A stretch of DNA of 64,000 nucleotides from Thermococcus thioreducens (GTDB lineage: Archaea > Methanobacteriota_B > Thermococci > Thermococcales > Thermococcaceae): positions 1,178,001 to 1,242,000 of the forward strand of contig NZ_CP015105.1 of NCBI RefSeq assembly GCF_002214545.1, given 5' to 3'. The notes beneath the pieces were generated by a model that saw only the letters and a program-made list of their open reading frames with translations, was not told the origin of the DNA and ran no database searches. A program made the translations under genes and the position numbers. Position 1 is the stretch's first letter, and every line of letters begins with the position of its first letter. Below, piece by piece: positions 16,189 to 26,104 of the stretch.

Positions 16189-16992
16189 TCAGCTCCACGT
16201 CTCCGCTATCACGTCGTGCTTGTGGATGCTCTCGTTGCTGATGACCTTCACGTGGATCTTTCCTTTAAACCTCTCCTTCGCCCTGGCGAATATCTCGCGC
16301 GCAACGTCTTCCACGAATTTCGGGTTGGCAAACATACCCTGCACGACGGCGTTTTCATCGACGGTCTTAAGGAGCGTGTAAGTCGGATGACTGAAGGAGC
16401 TCTCGACGACGTCTATCATGTCCTCCAGTGCTATCTCCTCATCAAAGGCCGTCCTCACCTCAAGCTCGCCTATCGCCCTCTGTATGTGGGTCTTTCCGTT
16501 GTTGTTGGCCATCGCGTGGGGGCAGGCGGTGTTGCCGACCACCTTGACGCGGAGAACCTTCTCAAAGGAACCCTCCTCGTTTTTGATGACACCGACCTCG
16601 ACGTCGTAGGGCTCGTAGGTGGTCTTTTTGCTCGCGGGAGTCTCGCGCGGTATTATGAGGTGGGTTCTTATCCAGACCTCGGCGCGCCTGTGCGGGTGCT
16701 TGCCCTCAAGACGTTTGATAATGGACTTTCCAAGCTCCTCAAGGGAGCTGTGGGCCTCCATCACTTCCTCCTCGACGGCCTCGCTCATGGCCTCGGTTAT
16801 GCTTTCCACGAGCCTGCTCATGTGTATTCCCTTCTTCTCCTCCGGGACATCTATGGTTATCTCGAACACTGGGAGAAAGGTGTACACCCGTCCTTTCCAG
16901 TTTATTCTCGCCACGGTGCGCAGGTTGGTTATCCCGACGCGGTGAAGGCGCTCCATTATCTCCGGCCTCTCCTCCTGGGTCTCGACGAGCAT
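16189..16992 (-). CDS. mptA: GTP cyclohydrolase MptA (FolE2 type)
   Basis: The 267-aa enzyme converts GTP to 7,8-dihydroneopterin 2',3'-cyclic phosphate, the first step of archaeal pterin (methanopterin/folate-like) synthesis. The metal-ligand Cys is in NTACPHAMA, and the conserved [14 protein letters not shown] and [15 protein letters not shown] blocks are present. The ATG at 16992 is 4 nt after GGTGAT. The in-frame GTG and ATG just upstream are part of the ribosome site. Confidence 0.93.
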   Translation of the reverse strand: MLVETQEERPEIMERLHRVGITNLRTVARINWKGRVYTFLPVFEITIDVPEEKKGIHMSRLVESITEAMSEAVEEEVMEAHSSLEELGKSIIKRLEGKHPHRRAEVWIRTHLIIPRETPASKKTTYEPYDVEVGVIKNEEGSFEKVLRVKVVGNTACPHAMANNNGKTHIQRAIGELEVRTAFDEEIALEDMIDVVESSFSHPTYTLLKTVDENAVVQGMFANPKFVEDVAREIFARAKERFKGKIHVKVISNESIHKHDVIAETWS

Positions 16993-17043
16993 TAGCATCA
17001 CCTTTAACTTTTTAGGGGCTTCTAATTCGACCGCCTTTTAAAC

Positions 17044-17817
17044 CTACCTGAGCAGCTCCATGAGCCTGTCATAGCTCTTTCTGGCGGCGGCGACATCGGC
17101 CTCGTCCAGCCTGCCGGCATATTTGGCCTTCTCGAATATCCTCGTGAGGATGTCGATGTCTTCGAGGTCAGGAAAGATTTCCCTCAGCTTTTCTTCGTGC
17201 TCCCAGTGCGTCCAGCTCTTCTGGTAGGGGTAGCCCTTCATGACGAGGCCCGCGACGACGTTCTTGTACATCTTTATGACTCTCTCCGCAGGGGTGCCCT
17301 CTATTGAGTCGTACGTCATCTGGGGCTCGAACCTGACCTCAAAGGGAACCCTCTTCGGTTTCTTACGCCTCCTCACCGTGAGGAGGAACAGGATAAAGAC
17401 TATGAAGGGAATGAAATAAAATATCCCCGGAAGCTCCCTTAGAGTAACGGCGAAGTCGCCGGAGGTAACGTTGTACCAGACCCCGGAGAGCGTTTCCCCT
17501 ACTTTGCCCCCGTTCACGAGCTCTTCCGGCTTATTTTCGAGGATCAGCTTAATGACGACCAAGAGGGACAGTAGCGTTATGACACCAGCCAGAACGTTGC
17601 CCCTCTTGGTTCCCCGCATTCCCCTTTCAAAGTTCCCCTCAAGGAGCATCTTCAGCACATAGCCAGCCGCCGCAAACAGGAAGAGGTTCGCGAAGAAAAA
17701 TACCCATTCAAAGTTGAAGACAGTAGTCCCTCCATGAACGGCCGTCCTGCCAAGGAGCGTGGAAACGAGGATAAAAGACACAAAAAGGGCCGCGTAAATG
17801 CCTTTCAGCCTTTCCAT
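17044..17817 (-). CDS. Membrane protein with C-terminal DUF4129 domain
   Basis: The 257-aa protein has about four hydrophobic helices (near 8-26, 30-60, 78-96 and 126-146) and a cytosolic tail. The tail RVIKMYKNVVAGLVMKGYP, then a WTHWEHEEKLR stretch and ADVAAARKSYDRLME, is the DUF4129 signature. Its start overlaps the previous gene by 13 nt. Its function is unknown. It is the last gene of the topoisomerase VI block. Confidence 0.8.
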   Translation of the reverse strand: MERLKGIYAALFVSFILVSTLLGRTAVHGGTTVFNFEWVFFFANLFLFAAAGYVLKMLLEGNFERGMRGTKRGNVLAGVITLLSLLVVIKLILENKPEELVNGGKVGETLSGVWYNVTSGDFAVTLRELPGIFYFIPFIVFILFLLTVRRRKKPKRVPFEVRFEPQMTYDSIEGTPAERVIKMYKNVVAGLVMKGYPYQKSWTHWEHEEKLREIFPDLEDIDILTRIFEKAKYAGRLDEADVAAARKSYDRLMELLR

Positions 17818-18215
17818 CGCCGGACACCCAGCTGCTCAATCATGTAGTAAACCGTTCTGAGCGGGATGCCCATCCTGGCGCTTATCTCCTTGGGGGGAAC
17901 TCCGTTCATTATGAGGTTTTGGACCTCCCTAACTGTTCCCTCGTCGTATTTCCTGGGTCGCCCCCTGGGGTAGCCCTCGGGGACAAGCTCTATGCCCATC
18001 TGGGCGAGAGCTTTGACGGCCTTTTTCGAGACCTTGGGATAGAGGCTAGGGGGGCAGGAAATTTTTCTCACGTTGGGGGCGCGCTCAAGAATCCTCACTA
18101 GTATCTCCTTCGTCGGGCGGAGGTTTACGTAGACCTCGGTAACCTCATCGCTCAGCACCTCGTTCAGCTTCCTTATGAGTTCAGAATTGTTCCGCGCCTT
18201 AACCTCCACCCTCAT
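17805..18215 (-). CDS. DUF1699-like protein with helix-turn-helix tail
   Basis: The N-terminal half of this 136-aa protein is an alpha/beta domain (RVEVKARNNSELIRKLNEVL). A linker GRPRKYDEGTVREV leads to a helix-turn-helix pattern VPPKEISARMGIPLRTVYYMI. This looks like a small DNA-binding regulator of the archaeal DUF1699 group. The ATG at 18215 follows GGGGTGA and is 5 bp after the DUF530 stop. The longer ORF to 18299 overlaps that gene and is not used. Confidence 0.78.
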   Translation of the reverse strand: MRVEVKARNNSELIRKLNEVLSDEVTEVYVNLRPTKEILVRILERAPNVRKISCPPSLYPKVSKKAVKALAQMGIELVPEGYPRGRPRKYDEGTVREVQNLIMNGVPPKEISARMGIPLRTVYYMIEQLGVRRWKG

Positions 18216-18219
18216 AGGC

Positions 18220-19467
18220 TCACCCCTGGAGGAGGGCCAAAAACTGCTTGGCCTTATCACTCTTCGGCAGAAACTTCTCAAACTTCTTCGTGTCAGCAAA
18301 AAGCGTCCTGTGCAGGCCGGAAATCACGAACTTCCTGATGGCCTCCTCAACTTCATCCTTCGGCACGCCGAGAAGCTCGGCAACCCTCTCTTCACTGTAT
18401 TCGCTCATCCCGTAGAGGAGAACCGCGCCGAGGAGGTAGTTGGGAACGCCGGTTAGATCCTTCCTCTTTCCAACGAGGGCATTCTCCATCTCACACTTCC
18501 TTATTATGAGCATGCTACCGTGACCCGTCCTAAAGTTAGGCTCGTTCCGGAAGGGAAGGTCAAATATCGAGTAGTGGCAGTCTATGCAGAGCTTTATGTT
18601 TGGATAAAGGCCGAGGGTTTCCCTTTCGTTCTCGGAGGTGAGGAAATAGTAGCGGAAGAGGTCAAGGCCAAGTTTTTCGGCGCCCTTCTCCGGATCAAGG
18701 ACAGAATAGGCCAGGGAGAGGTTGTCAACTGTATAGTGATTGTTTATCAAAACCCCCTTGGTCTTGACAAAGCTCAGCACGCGCCAGCGGAAGCGCCTTC
18801 CGTAGCGCTTTCTTAACTCCCCCTCTATGTCAGCGTCCGCCGGCAGGTCAATCCGGGCCTTTTTGAGCCTGTTGTTCTCCCAGTACTCGACTTCTATCCT
18901 AAGCCCGCGCGTCCTAACGGTTCCCTTCTCGCGGAGCTTGCCCTTTATGAACTTGAAAGACTCCCTGACCGCTATACTCTCCCGGGCGAGGAGCCTCAGG
19001 ACGTCCCCAGAGTAGGCCAGGTGGGGCAACACCTCTATCCTGCCCACCTGAACATTCCTCGGGACGGCCTCAACATTCTCAACGTTTTCCCTAGTGAGCT
19101 CCTTGAGAGTTACCGGTTTCCTCCCGAGGAAGAAGGTGTAGTTGGCGGAGATGATGGCAAGGGCCATCTTGTGGGCGGTTATCGCCGCACGGAGCCTTTC
19201 AAGGGCGAGAATCCTGTTGCGCTTCTTCTTGTAAATCCACTGGATGTGAGGATCGCGGTCGCGCTTGCCCATGCCCCTGACTGACGGGGTGGTCTCACCA
19301 ACTCTCCTTGAGAGGTCTTCCTCAAGCTCCTGAAGGAGGGAGAGATTCTCCCTAAGGTGATAAGAAATGGACGGGAGGTCGAAAGTCTCAAATAACCCGT
19401 CCATGTCTATCCCGATGTCGTCCAGTATCTTGTTCACCTGCGCGACGAGTTCCTCCGTCGTCGTCAT
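18220..19467 (-). CDS. DUF530 family protein
   Basis: The 415-aa soluble protein matches the archaeal DUF530 family in length and in its [17 protein letters not shown] segment, which has two Cys and a His that could bind metal. A helical N-terminus, an alpha/beta middle and a C-terminal HTH-like segment ([20 protein letters not shown]) are visible. Its ATG overlaps the top6A stop as ATGA. The coupling suggests a role near topoisomerase VI, but no function is known to me. Confidence 0.82.
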   Translation of the reverse strand: MTTTEELVAQVNKILDDIGIDMDGLFETFDLPSISYHLRENLSLLQELEEDLSRRVGETTPSVRGMGKRDRDPHIQWIYKKKRNRILALERLRAAITAHKMALAIISANYTFFLGRKPVTLKELTRENVENVEAVPRNVQVGRIEVLPHLAYSGDVLRLLARESIAVRESFKFIKGKLREKGTVRTRGLRIEVEYWENNRLKKARIDLPADADIEGELRKRYGRRFRWRVLSFVKTKGVLINNHYTVDNLSLAYSVLDPEKGAEKLGLDLFRYYFLTSENERETLGLYPNIKLCIDCHYSIFDLPFRNEPNFRTGHGSMLIIRKCEMENALVGKRKDLTGVPNYLLGAVLLYGMSEYSEERVAELLGVPKDEVEEAIRKFVISGLHRTLFADTKKFEKFLPKSDKAKQFLALLQG

Positions 19468-20624
19468 GGCAGGAGCTCACCGTTGTTTATCTTTTCGGGC
19501 AGGTACTTCTTCGCCACGAACTCAAGGCTCTTGTTGGCCAGGGCCTGCTGCTCTATCCTGACTCCCATCTTAACGGCCATCTTGAGCTGCCTCTGCCACT
19601 CCCTGTTCTGGAACCACGGGTATTCCATCTCCTCCAGAATGCGCTTGTAGTCACCGGTCGGGCCGCCCTTCTTGTTGGGGGGGATTCCCTTGAGCTTTTC
19701 AGTGACGTTTTCGAGGCCGTAGCGCTTTATGTCGTCCATGGTCATCCCCACGAACTTCGCCTCAGGAGTTGCGAGCTTGTCGCTCAGGTAGGCGAGGTTG
19801 ATGGAGCCCTGCTTTATGGTGGAGTAGATGTACCAACCGTAGGGGTCACCATCGGTGAAGACTATAATGGGCAGTCCTTCCTCGTAGTGGAGCCTGTGGA
19901 TGAGCCTCCTGACTCCACGAGAAGCCTGTCCCTGCGTCGCTATGATGAGGGCGTTTTCCTTCTTCGGGAACTTTTCCTCGATGAGACGGTCGGCCATAGC
20001 CGCTGTCTCTACAACCAATGCATAGTCGACGTTAACCTCAACGAACTGGAGGTGCTCGACCGTTCCTGGAACCGCCCAGCCTCCCATACCGAGCTTTGAC
20101 GTGTTGAACTCGTCCTCGCCGTCGCGTATGACTATGTCACCGTAGATATAGCCGCGCCTGTCGGCCGTGAGGTGCATCTCTTCCCTGAGAACGCCGAGCA
20201 TCCTTTCGAGGTCTTCGATGATGGGGTCGCTCTCGCGCTGGTCTTCGAAGGTGTTCTCCTTAGTCCCGGGGATGGTGTGCTTGTTGGCGTAGTAGGCTTC
20301 ACGAAGGCTCGCGTGCTTCCCCTCGCTTACCAGCCTTTTGACGTAGGCCATTATGAGTAAGGTCTGCATGAACTTTCTTGCGTGAGCTACGTTGAGGAAG
20401 TATCTCCTGGAGAGCTTGTCGCCCATCCTGATAACGCGTCTCTTCTCGTCGAAGTAGACGTTGTTCAGCCCACGCATCGGGATATCGAAGTAGGGGTTCT
20501 TTCCGGTCTTTATGTCTTCAAGAACCCTCCTTCCATACTCCTCCAGCTTGGTGAGCACCCTGGTCGGGTCGTAGGAAAAGCGTTCCCTGGGCTTCTCACG
20601 TTTGACGACCTTGGATTTAGGCAT
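19464..20624 (-). CDS. top6A: DNA topoisomerase VI subunit A
   Basis: This 386-aa subunit is the Spo11-like DNA-cleaving part of the A2B2 type IIB enzyme that relaxes and decatenates DNA. The catalytic tyrosine lies in the pair at 111-112 ([10 protein letters not shown]). The Toprim domain shows [11 protein letters not shown] and the acidic [10 protein letters not shown]. Length and order are normal. It overlaps top6B upstream by 8 nt and DUF530 downstream by 4 nt. Confidence 0.97.
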   Translation of the reverse strand: MPKSKVVKREKPRERFSYDPTRVLTKLEEYGRRVLEDIKTGKNPYFDIPMRGLNNVYFDEKRRVIRMGDKLSRRYFLNVAHARKFMQTLLIMAYVKRLVSEGKHASLREAYYANKHTIPGTKENTFEDQRESDPIIEDLERMLGVLREEMHLTADRRGYIYGDIVIRDGEDEFNTSKLGMGGWAVPGTVEHLQFVEVNVDYALVVETAAMADRLIEEKFPKKENALIIATQGQASRGVRRLIHRLHYEEGLPIIVFTDGDPYGWYIYSTIKQGSINLAYLSDKLATPEAKFVGMTMDDIKRYGLENVTEKLKGIPPNKKGGPTGDYKRILEEMEYPWFQNREWQRQLKMAVKMGVRIEQQALANKSLEFVAKKYLPEKINNGELLP

Positions 20625-22311
20625 TCTCGCTCACCTCGTTAAGCTCACCCTCTTTGGTTGCAAAGCGGCTCTCTATGAAAGTCAGGAAGTAGCTCCTGAT
20701 GGCGTCCTCCTCCTCTCCCGTCAGGACGCTTAGGGCCCTCGCTATCTCGGGCACGTACTTCTCGAAGGTTTTCTTCCTCTTGACCTGGTAGAGCTTCCTG
20801 TGCTTGCCGCTGAGGTACGTCTGAAGCTTTCTGGCGGCGTCCATTATGGCCAGCCTTATCTCGTTCTGGATTTCCTCGACGTTGGCTATGCTCTGCTTCC
20901 CCGTGCCGGTGTATGGGACGTGGACGCTGATGACGTTTATCATGAGCACCACCGGGGCACGGTCGAGGTCGTCAACCTTGTAGCGCTTCCAGTCTATCGA
21001 GCGTGCCGCGAGCGTCGTCACACATGAGCCTGCATCGAAGAGGAGAGGAACGCGGTTGGCGTAGCGGAGAAGTTCAAAGCCAGCCGGAATCTCACCGCCG
21101 TACGCCAATCCAACCTCAACCTGGAAAGGAATACCACCTGAGTAGACCTTTGGCGGTCTAGTTACCGCCGTGACGAACTCCGGCTTGAGGATTCCCCTCA
21201 GACCTTTCTCAATGTTCTCCTCGCCTATCGGCCTGAGGCCATGAGTCGGGGGAGCCAGGAACTTCATGTACTTGAAGGCCTCGACGATCTCCTCTGCCTC
21301 GTGCCAGGTGAGCTTTTCCGGCGGCTTCTCCATGATCTTGGCGACCTGCTTGACGACTTTCGTGTATCCCCTGAAGGAGCGGAGGACGGCCTTAACCTCG
21401 CCTTTCATGAGCCTCTCGTAGAGCTGCTCCTGGACGTTCTTGTCCTCCTCCGTCTTTATGAGCCTCAACGCGGCAATGTACTCTATCAGCTCGTCTATCT
21501 TCTTGTCGCTTATCCTTGAAAACTCACCGACGAGGAAGCGCTTCACGGTGTTCCTCCTAGTTTTTTTGGCCATCCTGTAAACGTCGTCGGTAAGGACACC
21601 GCGCGGGTGGGGCTTCATCTCAACCGGCGGTTCCGGAATGTAGTCGCTCGACCTCGGGAAGACTATGAGCTTCCCATCGGGCTCTATGAGCTCGATGTGG
21701 GCGTGTGGGTTTGCTATGGCGGTGAGCTTGAGATACCAGTAAACGCCCTGCTTGGAACGGATATACTTGACGTTCTTGACCTCGAGCTCTATCCTCGTCC
21801 CGCGCCAGCCCTTCGGGTTGGGGTGCTTCTCCTTTTTGACTATTTTACCCTCGTTCTTGTCAACGTCAATCTTCACCCAGGCCTCAATGGTTTTATCTCC
21901 GCCGGTGGAGGTGATAACGCGCGTTGCCTTTCCGCTCGTTATCTGGGCGAACATGACGGCACCGCTTATACCTATGCCCTGCTGGCCACGGCTCTGTATG
22001 TTCCTGTGCGCCTTGGTTCCGGCCAGCATCTTTCCAAAGACGTGGGTTATGTACTTCTCGGGTATTCCAGGACCGTTGTCCTCAACGATAACCTTGTAGT
22101 GCTCCCTTCCAAGCTCCTCTATCTCAACGCGGATGTAGGGGGGGATTCCCGCCTCCTCACAGGCATCGAGGGAGTTTGTAACGGCCTCGTGGACGACCGT
22201 GGTAAGGGAGCGTATCTTGCCCGTGTAGCCAAGCATGGCCGCGTTTCGTCTGAAGAACTCACTGACGCTCTGAATCTTGAACTCCTTAAACAGCTGACTT
22301 GCTTCGGCCAT
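20617..22311 (-). CDS. top6B: DNA topoisomerase VI subunit B
   Basis: This 564-aa subunit is the ATPase. GHKL motifs are [12 protein letters not shown] (N box), VEDNGPGIP (G1) and [11 protein letters not shown] (G2). An H2TH-like and a transducer domain follow, with the lysine in the GTGKQSIAN loop. The second of two close ATG codons (22311) is used, because GAGGAGGA directly abuts the first one. It overlaps top6A by 8 nt. Confidence 0.97.
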   Translation of the reverse strand: MAEASQLFKEFKIQSVSEFFRRNAAMLGYTGKIRSLTTVVHEAVTNSLDACEEAGIPPYIRVEIEELGREHYKVIVEDNGPGIPEKYITHVFGKMLAGTKAHRNIQSRGQQGIGISGAVMFAQITSGKATRVITSTGGDKTIEAWVKIDVDKNEGKIVKKEKHPNPKGWRGTRIELEVKNVKYIRSKQGVYWYLKLTAIANPHAHIELIEPDGKLIVFPRSSDYIPEPPVEMKPHPRGVLTDDVYRMAKKTRRNTVKRFLVGEFSRISDKKIDELIEYIAALRLIKTEEDKNVQEQLYERLMKGEVKAVLRSFRGYTKVVKQVAKIMEKPPEKLTWHEAEEIVEAFKYMKFLAPPTHGLRPIGEENIEKGLRGILKPEFVTAVTRPPKVYSGGIPFQVEVGLAYGGEIPAGFELLRYANRVPLLFDAGSCVTTLAARSIDWKRYKVDDLDRAPVVLMINVISVHVPYTGTGKQSIANVEEIQNEIRLAIMDAARKLQTYLSGKHRKLYQVKRKKTFEKYVPEIARALSVLTGEEEDAIRSYFLTFIESRFATKEGELNEVSENA

Positions 22312-22313
22312 TT

Positions 22314-23012
22314 TCATTCCTCCTCGTTCTTCTCCAGTTCGCCGCCAAGGGCCTCGTAATAGCTCATGCTCTCCAGTTCAAGGTCCTTCTTCCTCCTTTC
22401 GAGGTATTTGTAAACGACACCGTGCGGGGAGCCCTTGGCGAGCTTCTCTATTGCAGTCTTGGCAACCTCAACCTGGATCGGGTTGCCGATTATCGCGACG
22501 GTCTTACCATAAACACTCACATCGGCACCGCTCATCTCCTCGATTATCTCGCGTGTTCTCCCTTTTCTGCCGATTATCCTTCCCCTAACGCGCGGAAGGG
22601 CGTTCTTGTCGTTGCCGATGACTATGTCGGTAAGGTTGACCACCTCAAGGACTTCGCCCTCGTTGAAGAGCCTGAAGGCCCTCTGGGGGGAGAATCCCCT
22701 TCCAATGGCCATGACGACATCGCGTGCCTTCCAGACGGCGAGCGGGTCGTCAGTCTCCTTCGTGGCGGTTATGAACACCTCCCCGGTCTCGCTGTCTATC
22801 TCTATCTTCGTTTTTGTCCTCCTCTCTATCTCCCTCTTCGTCTGTCCCTTCTTCCCTATGACGACCGCCACCCTGTCCTTCGGAATCCTTACGAACTCCT
22901 CCTGCTCTCCCAGGGCGGTGTAGCTTATCTCCTCCTCAGGGGCTTCCCGAACGGGCCTGCCGTCTTTGTCAATGCGCTCGTACTTCTTAAGGAGTCTCTC
23001 AAACTCGTCCAT
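22314..23012 (-). CDS. KH-domain RNA-binding protein (Dim2/Pno1-like)
   Basis: The 232-aa protein has two KH domains, with the loops VIGKKGQTKREIE and IIGRKGRTREIIEE. This is the arrangement of archaeal Dim2/Pno1 homologues, which act in late small-subunit rRNA maturation together with Rio kinases and aIF1A-like factors. That partnership is encoded here, with RIO1 and aIF1A immediately upstream. The gap to RIO1 is 11 bp. Confidence 0.9.
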   Translation of the reverse strand: MDEFERLLKKYERIDKDGRPVREAPEEEISYTALGEQEEFVRIPKDRVAVVIGKKGQTKREIERRTKTKIEIDSETGEVFITATKETDDPLAVWKARDVVMAIGRGFSPQRAFRLFNEGEVLEVVNLTDIVIGNDKNALPRVRGRIIGRKGRTREIIEEMSGADVSVYGKTVAIIGNPIQVEVAKTAIEKLAKGSPHGVVYKYLERRKKDLELESMSYYEALGGELEKNEEE

Positions 23013-23023
23013 ACTCTCACCCT

Positions 23024-23800
23024 CTAAATCCCAACCAGCTCGCGGAACTTATCATTGAAATCATCAACATCGACGCCTTTTCTACCGAAGTAATTGATGA
23101 CGTTCCTCAGGTCACGTTTGAGCAGCTCCAGGCTCATGCGGTTCCTCTTCACGGTCGCCTGAGACCAGTCTATGACCACCGGACCGTCGTGGAGCAGTAT
23201 GTTATACTCGCTCAGGTCGCCGTGAACCATATCCCCTCTCTTCCAGAGCCTCTCGATGACCCGCATCGTGAAGTCGTAGAGCTCCTCGAAGTCCCCTCTG
23301 GAAAGCTCACGCTCCACATCCTTAAGCCTCGGGGCCGGCACTTCGCCTCCTATGAACTCCATCACCAGGACGTTGTTGCGGAAGATTACGGGCTCGGGGA
23401 CGCGAACCGCGTATTTTATCGCCCGCTGGAGGTTCTTAAACTCCCGCCGCGTCCAGACAAAGACGAGCTTCCTCATGTCCTTTGGCAGGTAGCCGACTCG
23501 CGGGTCTGCAGCCAGATACTCCCATATGCGCCTGAACTCGGTAGTGTATGTCCTGTATATCTTCACCGCCACCCTGTTGCCCTCGCTGTCAATCCCGGCG
23601 AAGACATTGGCCTCCTTCCCCGTGCTGATTACGCCGTAAAGTGCCTCGACCTTTCCCCTCCTGTGCAGATAGGCGAGGGTCTCCTTGGTAGTTCTGTCAA
23701 AGACCTCGTTGGCTATCTTATAGAGCTCACTGTCCTTCTCGCGCCTCTCCCTGAGGCCGAGCATGTGCTCGATCTCTCGTTCGATGAACTCCTCGCGCAT
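23024..23800 (-). CDS. rio1: RIO1-type serine kinase/ATPase
   Basis: The 258-aa protein has the atypical kinase motifs of RIO1: STGKEANVF as flexible P-loop region, VAVKIYR with the catalytic Lys, HGDLSEYN as catalytic loop and VIDWSQA for metal binding. Archaeal RIO1 takes part in 30S maturation. The ATG at 23800 is preferred over an upstream in-frame GTG, because GAGTGAT precedes it by a normal spacing. It lies between aIF1A and the KH gene. Confidence 0.95.
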   Translation of the reverse strand: MREEFIEREIEHMLGLRERREKDSELYKIANEVFDRTTKETLAYLHRRGKVEALYGVISTGKEANVFAGIDSEGNRVAVKIYRTYTTEFRRIWEYLAADPRVGYLPKDMRKLVFVWTRREFKNLQRAIKYAVRVPEPVIFRNNVLVMEFIGGEVPAPRLKDVERELSRGDFEELYDFTMRVIERLWKRGDMVHGDLSEYNILLHDGPVVIDWSQATVKRNRMSLELLKRDLRNVINYFGRKGVDVDDFNDKFRELVGI

Positions 23801-23821
23801 CGCTATCACTCGGGATTACGC

Positions 23822-24187
23822 TCAGAAGAGCATATCTCCACCGGTGAGGAAGTCCTGGCTTATCTTGCCCTTCCTTAGGAGCCAGTCGACCTGGGTTCTG
23901 GTGTAGCGGTACACTATGTCTCCCCGCTCATCGGTCTGAACCGGCCAGGGCTGGACTATGACGACGTCTCCAACGCGCATCCACATGCGTCTCTTCAACT
24001 TGCCAGGAATTCTGCACCTTCTGATTTTTCCGTCCTCGCAGCGGACGTCCATCCACCCTGAACCCAGAGCCTGTTCTATCACTCCGAAGAGCTGTCCTTC
24101 CTTTGGCAGGGGAACACGGATAACCTCGTCACCCTGAACCTGCCTGTTCTTTTTCTTTCCTCCTCTTCCACCCTTGTGGTACGCCAT
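23822..24187 (-). CDS. eif1a: Translation initiation factor aIF1A
   Basis: The 121-aa protein has an OB fold with [18 protein letters not shown] at its start, basic N-terminal [11 protein letters not shown] and [19 protein letters not shown] in the strand region. The factor helps place initiator tRNA and start codon in the 30S P site. The ATG at 24187 is 4 nt after GGAGGTGAT. It is the first gene of the long block that runs to the DUF4129 gene at 17044. Confidence 0.97.
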   Translation of the reverse strand: MAYHKGGRGGKKKNRQVQGDEVIRVPLPKEGQLFGVIEQALGSGWMDVRCEDGKIRRCRIPGKLKRRMWMRVGDVVIVQPWPVQTDERGDIVYRYTRTQVDWLLRKGKISQDFLTGGDMLF

Positions 24188-24289
24188 GAGCATCACCTCC
24201 AGCGAGTAGGTTCGATCCCTTATAAACTTGAGCCTTGCAAAAATTTTCTAATGAGAGTACAGGTCTGTGCTTTTAAAATTTTTGCACAA

Positions 24290-24384
24290 AGCCCACGGAG
24301 GAATAACCGGTAGCACAGTCGCCCTGGAATAGCCGCCGAGAACGCCGGCCACTATCCCACAAGTCCAGCGAGGAATGCAAAACC
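24290..24384 (-). pseudogene. Possible membrane-protein remnant
   Basis: Minus-strand reading gives FAFLAGLVG, then after a frame change IVAGVLGGYSRATVLPVIPP, which reads like a membrane helix and loop. No start or open frame exists. The rest of 24197-24487 holds an inverted repeat ATACCG/CGGTAT (24405-24424) and a TATA-like GTTTAAAAG before the metal transporter operon. Confidence 0.3.
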
Positions 24385-24487
24385 TTGAAAACCGGGTCAC
24401 TCCAATACCGACCTCATTCGGTATCCCTCACGAACAGCACATGAAGGTTTAAAAGTGCGCCGTTCAATCTGGAGTCCGGAGATGTTT

Positions 24488-25282
24488 ATGGCAGCGGTAA
24501 TCGCCGAGAACCTCACAATAACCTACGAGGGGAAGCCGGCAGTTGAGGGGGTTGACTTCCTCCTCGAAGAGGGTGAAACGCTCCTCCTCCTAGGGCCGAA
24601 CGGCGCCGGCAAGACCACGCTCCTCAAAACGATAGCCTGCTTTCACAGGGAGTACTCTGGGGAGCTCAGGGTCTTTGACAGGCCCCCGTGCGATGCGAGG
24701 GAACTGATAGGCTACGTCCCCCAGAGCAGCAACCTCAATGAGAAGGTCCCGCTAACGGCTTTGGAGGTAGTTGCAATGGGGGGCATCTACCGGAGGGGCT
24801 TCGCGCACTTTAAAATGCCCCGAGAGGTGGTGGAGAAAGCGGCGGAAGTTCTCGGCTTCGTTGGACTGTCCGGCTTCGAGAGCAGGCTCTTCCGCGAGCT
24901 GAGTGGTGGGCAGAAGCAGAGGGTCCTTCTCGCAAGGGCGCTCATAAGCGACCCCAAGTTGCTCCTCCTTGATGAACCCCTCTCGGCCCTTGACCCCAGC
25001 GCAAGGGTGGAGGTGGCGAACGTCCTTGAGAGGATAAAGGGCGAGAGGAACATAACGATGATAATCACAACCCACGATATAAACCCCCTAATAGAGCTGG
25101 GGGACAGGGTCATGCTGCTCAACAGGCGCCTTGTGGCCTTCGGCAGGCCGGAGGAAGTCCTCAGAGACAGCATTATCAAATCCGTCTACGGCCCGCTGGC
25201 CAGGGTGGTGCCCGTTGAGGGCAGGCTCTTCTGCATAACCGGAGACGCCCACCTCCACGAGCACGGGGGTGGGGGACTGTGA
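24488..25282 (+). CDS. Metal-type ABC transporter ATPase (ZnuC/MntB-like)
   Basis: The 264-aa protein has Walker A GPNGAGKTT, Q-loop VPQSSNLNE, signature LSGGQKQR, Walker B LLLLDEPLSALDP and the switch His in ITTHDI. A His-rich C-terminus (DAHLHEHGGGG) is common in zinc and manganese systems. It is coupled by a GTGA overlap to a ZnuB-type permease. No binding protein is encoded beside them, so the metal is not settled. The start at 24488 is chosen because GGAG adjoins the ATG at 24482. Confidence 0.88.
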   Translation: MAAVIAENLTITYEGKPAVEGVDFLLEEGETLLLLGPNGAGKTTLLKTIACFHREYSGELRVFDRPPCDARELIGYVPQSSNLNEKVPLTALEVVAMGGIYRRGFAHFKMPREVVEKAAEVLGFVGLSGFESRLFRELSGGQKQRVLLARALISDPKLLLLDEPLSALDPSARVEVANVLERIKGERNITMIITTHDINPLIELGDRVMLLNRRLVAFGRPEEVLRDSIIKSVYGPLARVVPVEGRLFCITGDAHLHEHGGGGL

Positions 25283-26100
25283 TCCCGGAGTACCTCCTGC
25301 GCGCCATACTGGCGAGCATTATGGTCAGCGTTCTCCTCGGGATGCTCAGTCCGCTAATCAACACAAAGGGACTGGCCTTTCTAACCCATGCGCTCTTCCA
25401 CTCCCTTCTCTTCGGGGCTGTCCTGGGGATGATACTCGGACTGCTCTTAGAGAACCTCTCATTGGTCATGCTCACGGCGCTGGTCGTGACGGTCGCAGTG
25501 GTTCTCATTATAGCCCAGCTTGAAAGGGCAGGGTTTTCCCCGGACTCGGCGGTAGGAATCGTTGCGAGCTTTGTGGCGGGACTCACCGTTCTGGGATTCG
25601 GCGTCCTGTACAAGGTCATGGCGGACAGGCCGTACTTCCCCCTCAGCCAGAGCATAGTCTCGTACCTCACGGGCGAGATATTCCTGATAACCCTCAACGA
25701 CCTCACGGTGCTCGTCCTAGGCGGGGCGGTTCTGTTCTTCCTGATGATTTTCCTCTACCGCGACTTTCTCTACCTCAGCTTTGACCCGGAGGGGGTGGAG
25801 AGCTATGGCGGCAACACCCGTGCGTACCTGATGATCCTCTACGTCCTCGTCGGGGCCATTGGAGCACTCATAGTGCAGACCGTGGGGCTGATTACCCTGC
25901 AGGTTGTAGCAGTACTTCCCGGTGCGATAGCGTTAATGGTGAGGAGCGACATAAGAAAGGTTCTCGCCGTTAGCCTCATGCTAACCCTCGTGATACAGCT
26001 CTCCTCGGTAATCCTCGCGTACTTCATAGACATACCCCCGAGCGGCCTAGCAACGATAATGCTGGGCATCATCTACGGTGCTCTGCTCTTCAGGAGGTGA
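25279..26100 (+). CDS. Metal ABC transporter permease (ZnuB family)
   Basis: This 273-aa membrane protein has eight or so helices and the ABC-3 family traits: GMLSPLINTKGLAFLTHALFHSLLFGAVLG near the N-terminus, an FDPEGVESYGG loop and TVGLITLQVVAVLPGAIALM in the second half. The GTG start overlaps the ATPase stop. It works with the preceding ATPase in zinc- or manganese-type uptake. Confidence 0.9.
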   Translation: MIPEYLLRAILASIMVSVLLGMLSPLINTKGLAFLTHALFHSLLFGAVLGMILGLLLENLSLVMLTALVVTVAVVLIIAQLERAGFSPDSAVGIVASFVAGLTVLGFGVLYKVMADRPYFPLSQSIVSYLTGEIFLITLNDLTVLVLGGAVLFFLMIFLYRDFLYLSFDPEGVESYGGNTRAYLMILYVLVGAIGALIVQTVGLITLQVVAVLPGAIALMVRSDIRKVLAVSLMLTLVIQLSSVILAYFIDIPPSGLATIMLGIIYGALLFRR

Positions 26101-26104
26101 AACT

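Noticed and set aside
20800-22359. Several plus-strand ORFs opposite topoisomerase VI B
   Set aside because: They are shadow frames of a strongly conserved gene.
24200-24225. T-loop-like GGTTCGATCC suggesting a tRNA
   Set aside because: No acceptor, D or anticodon arms can be formed around it. It is part of the aIF1A promoter region.
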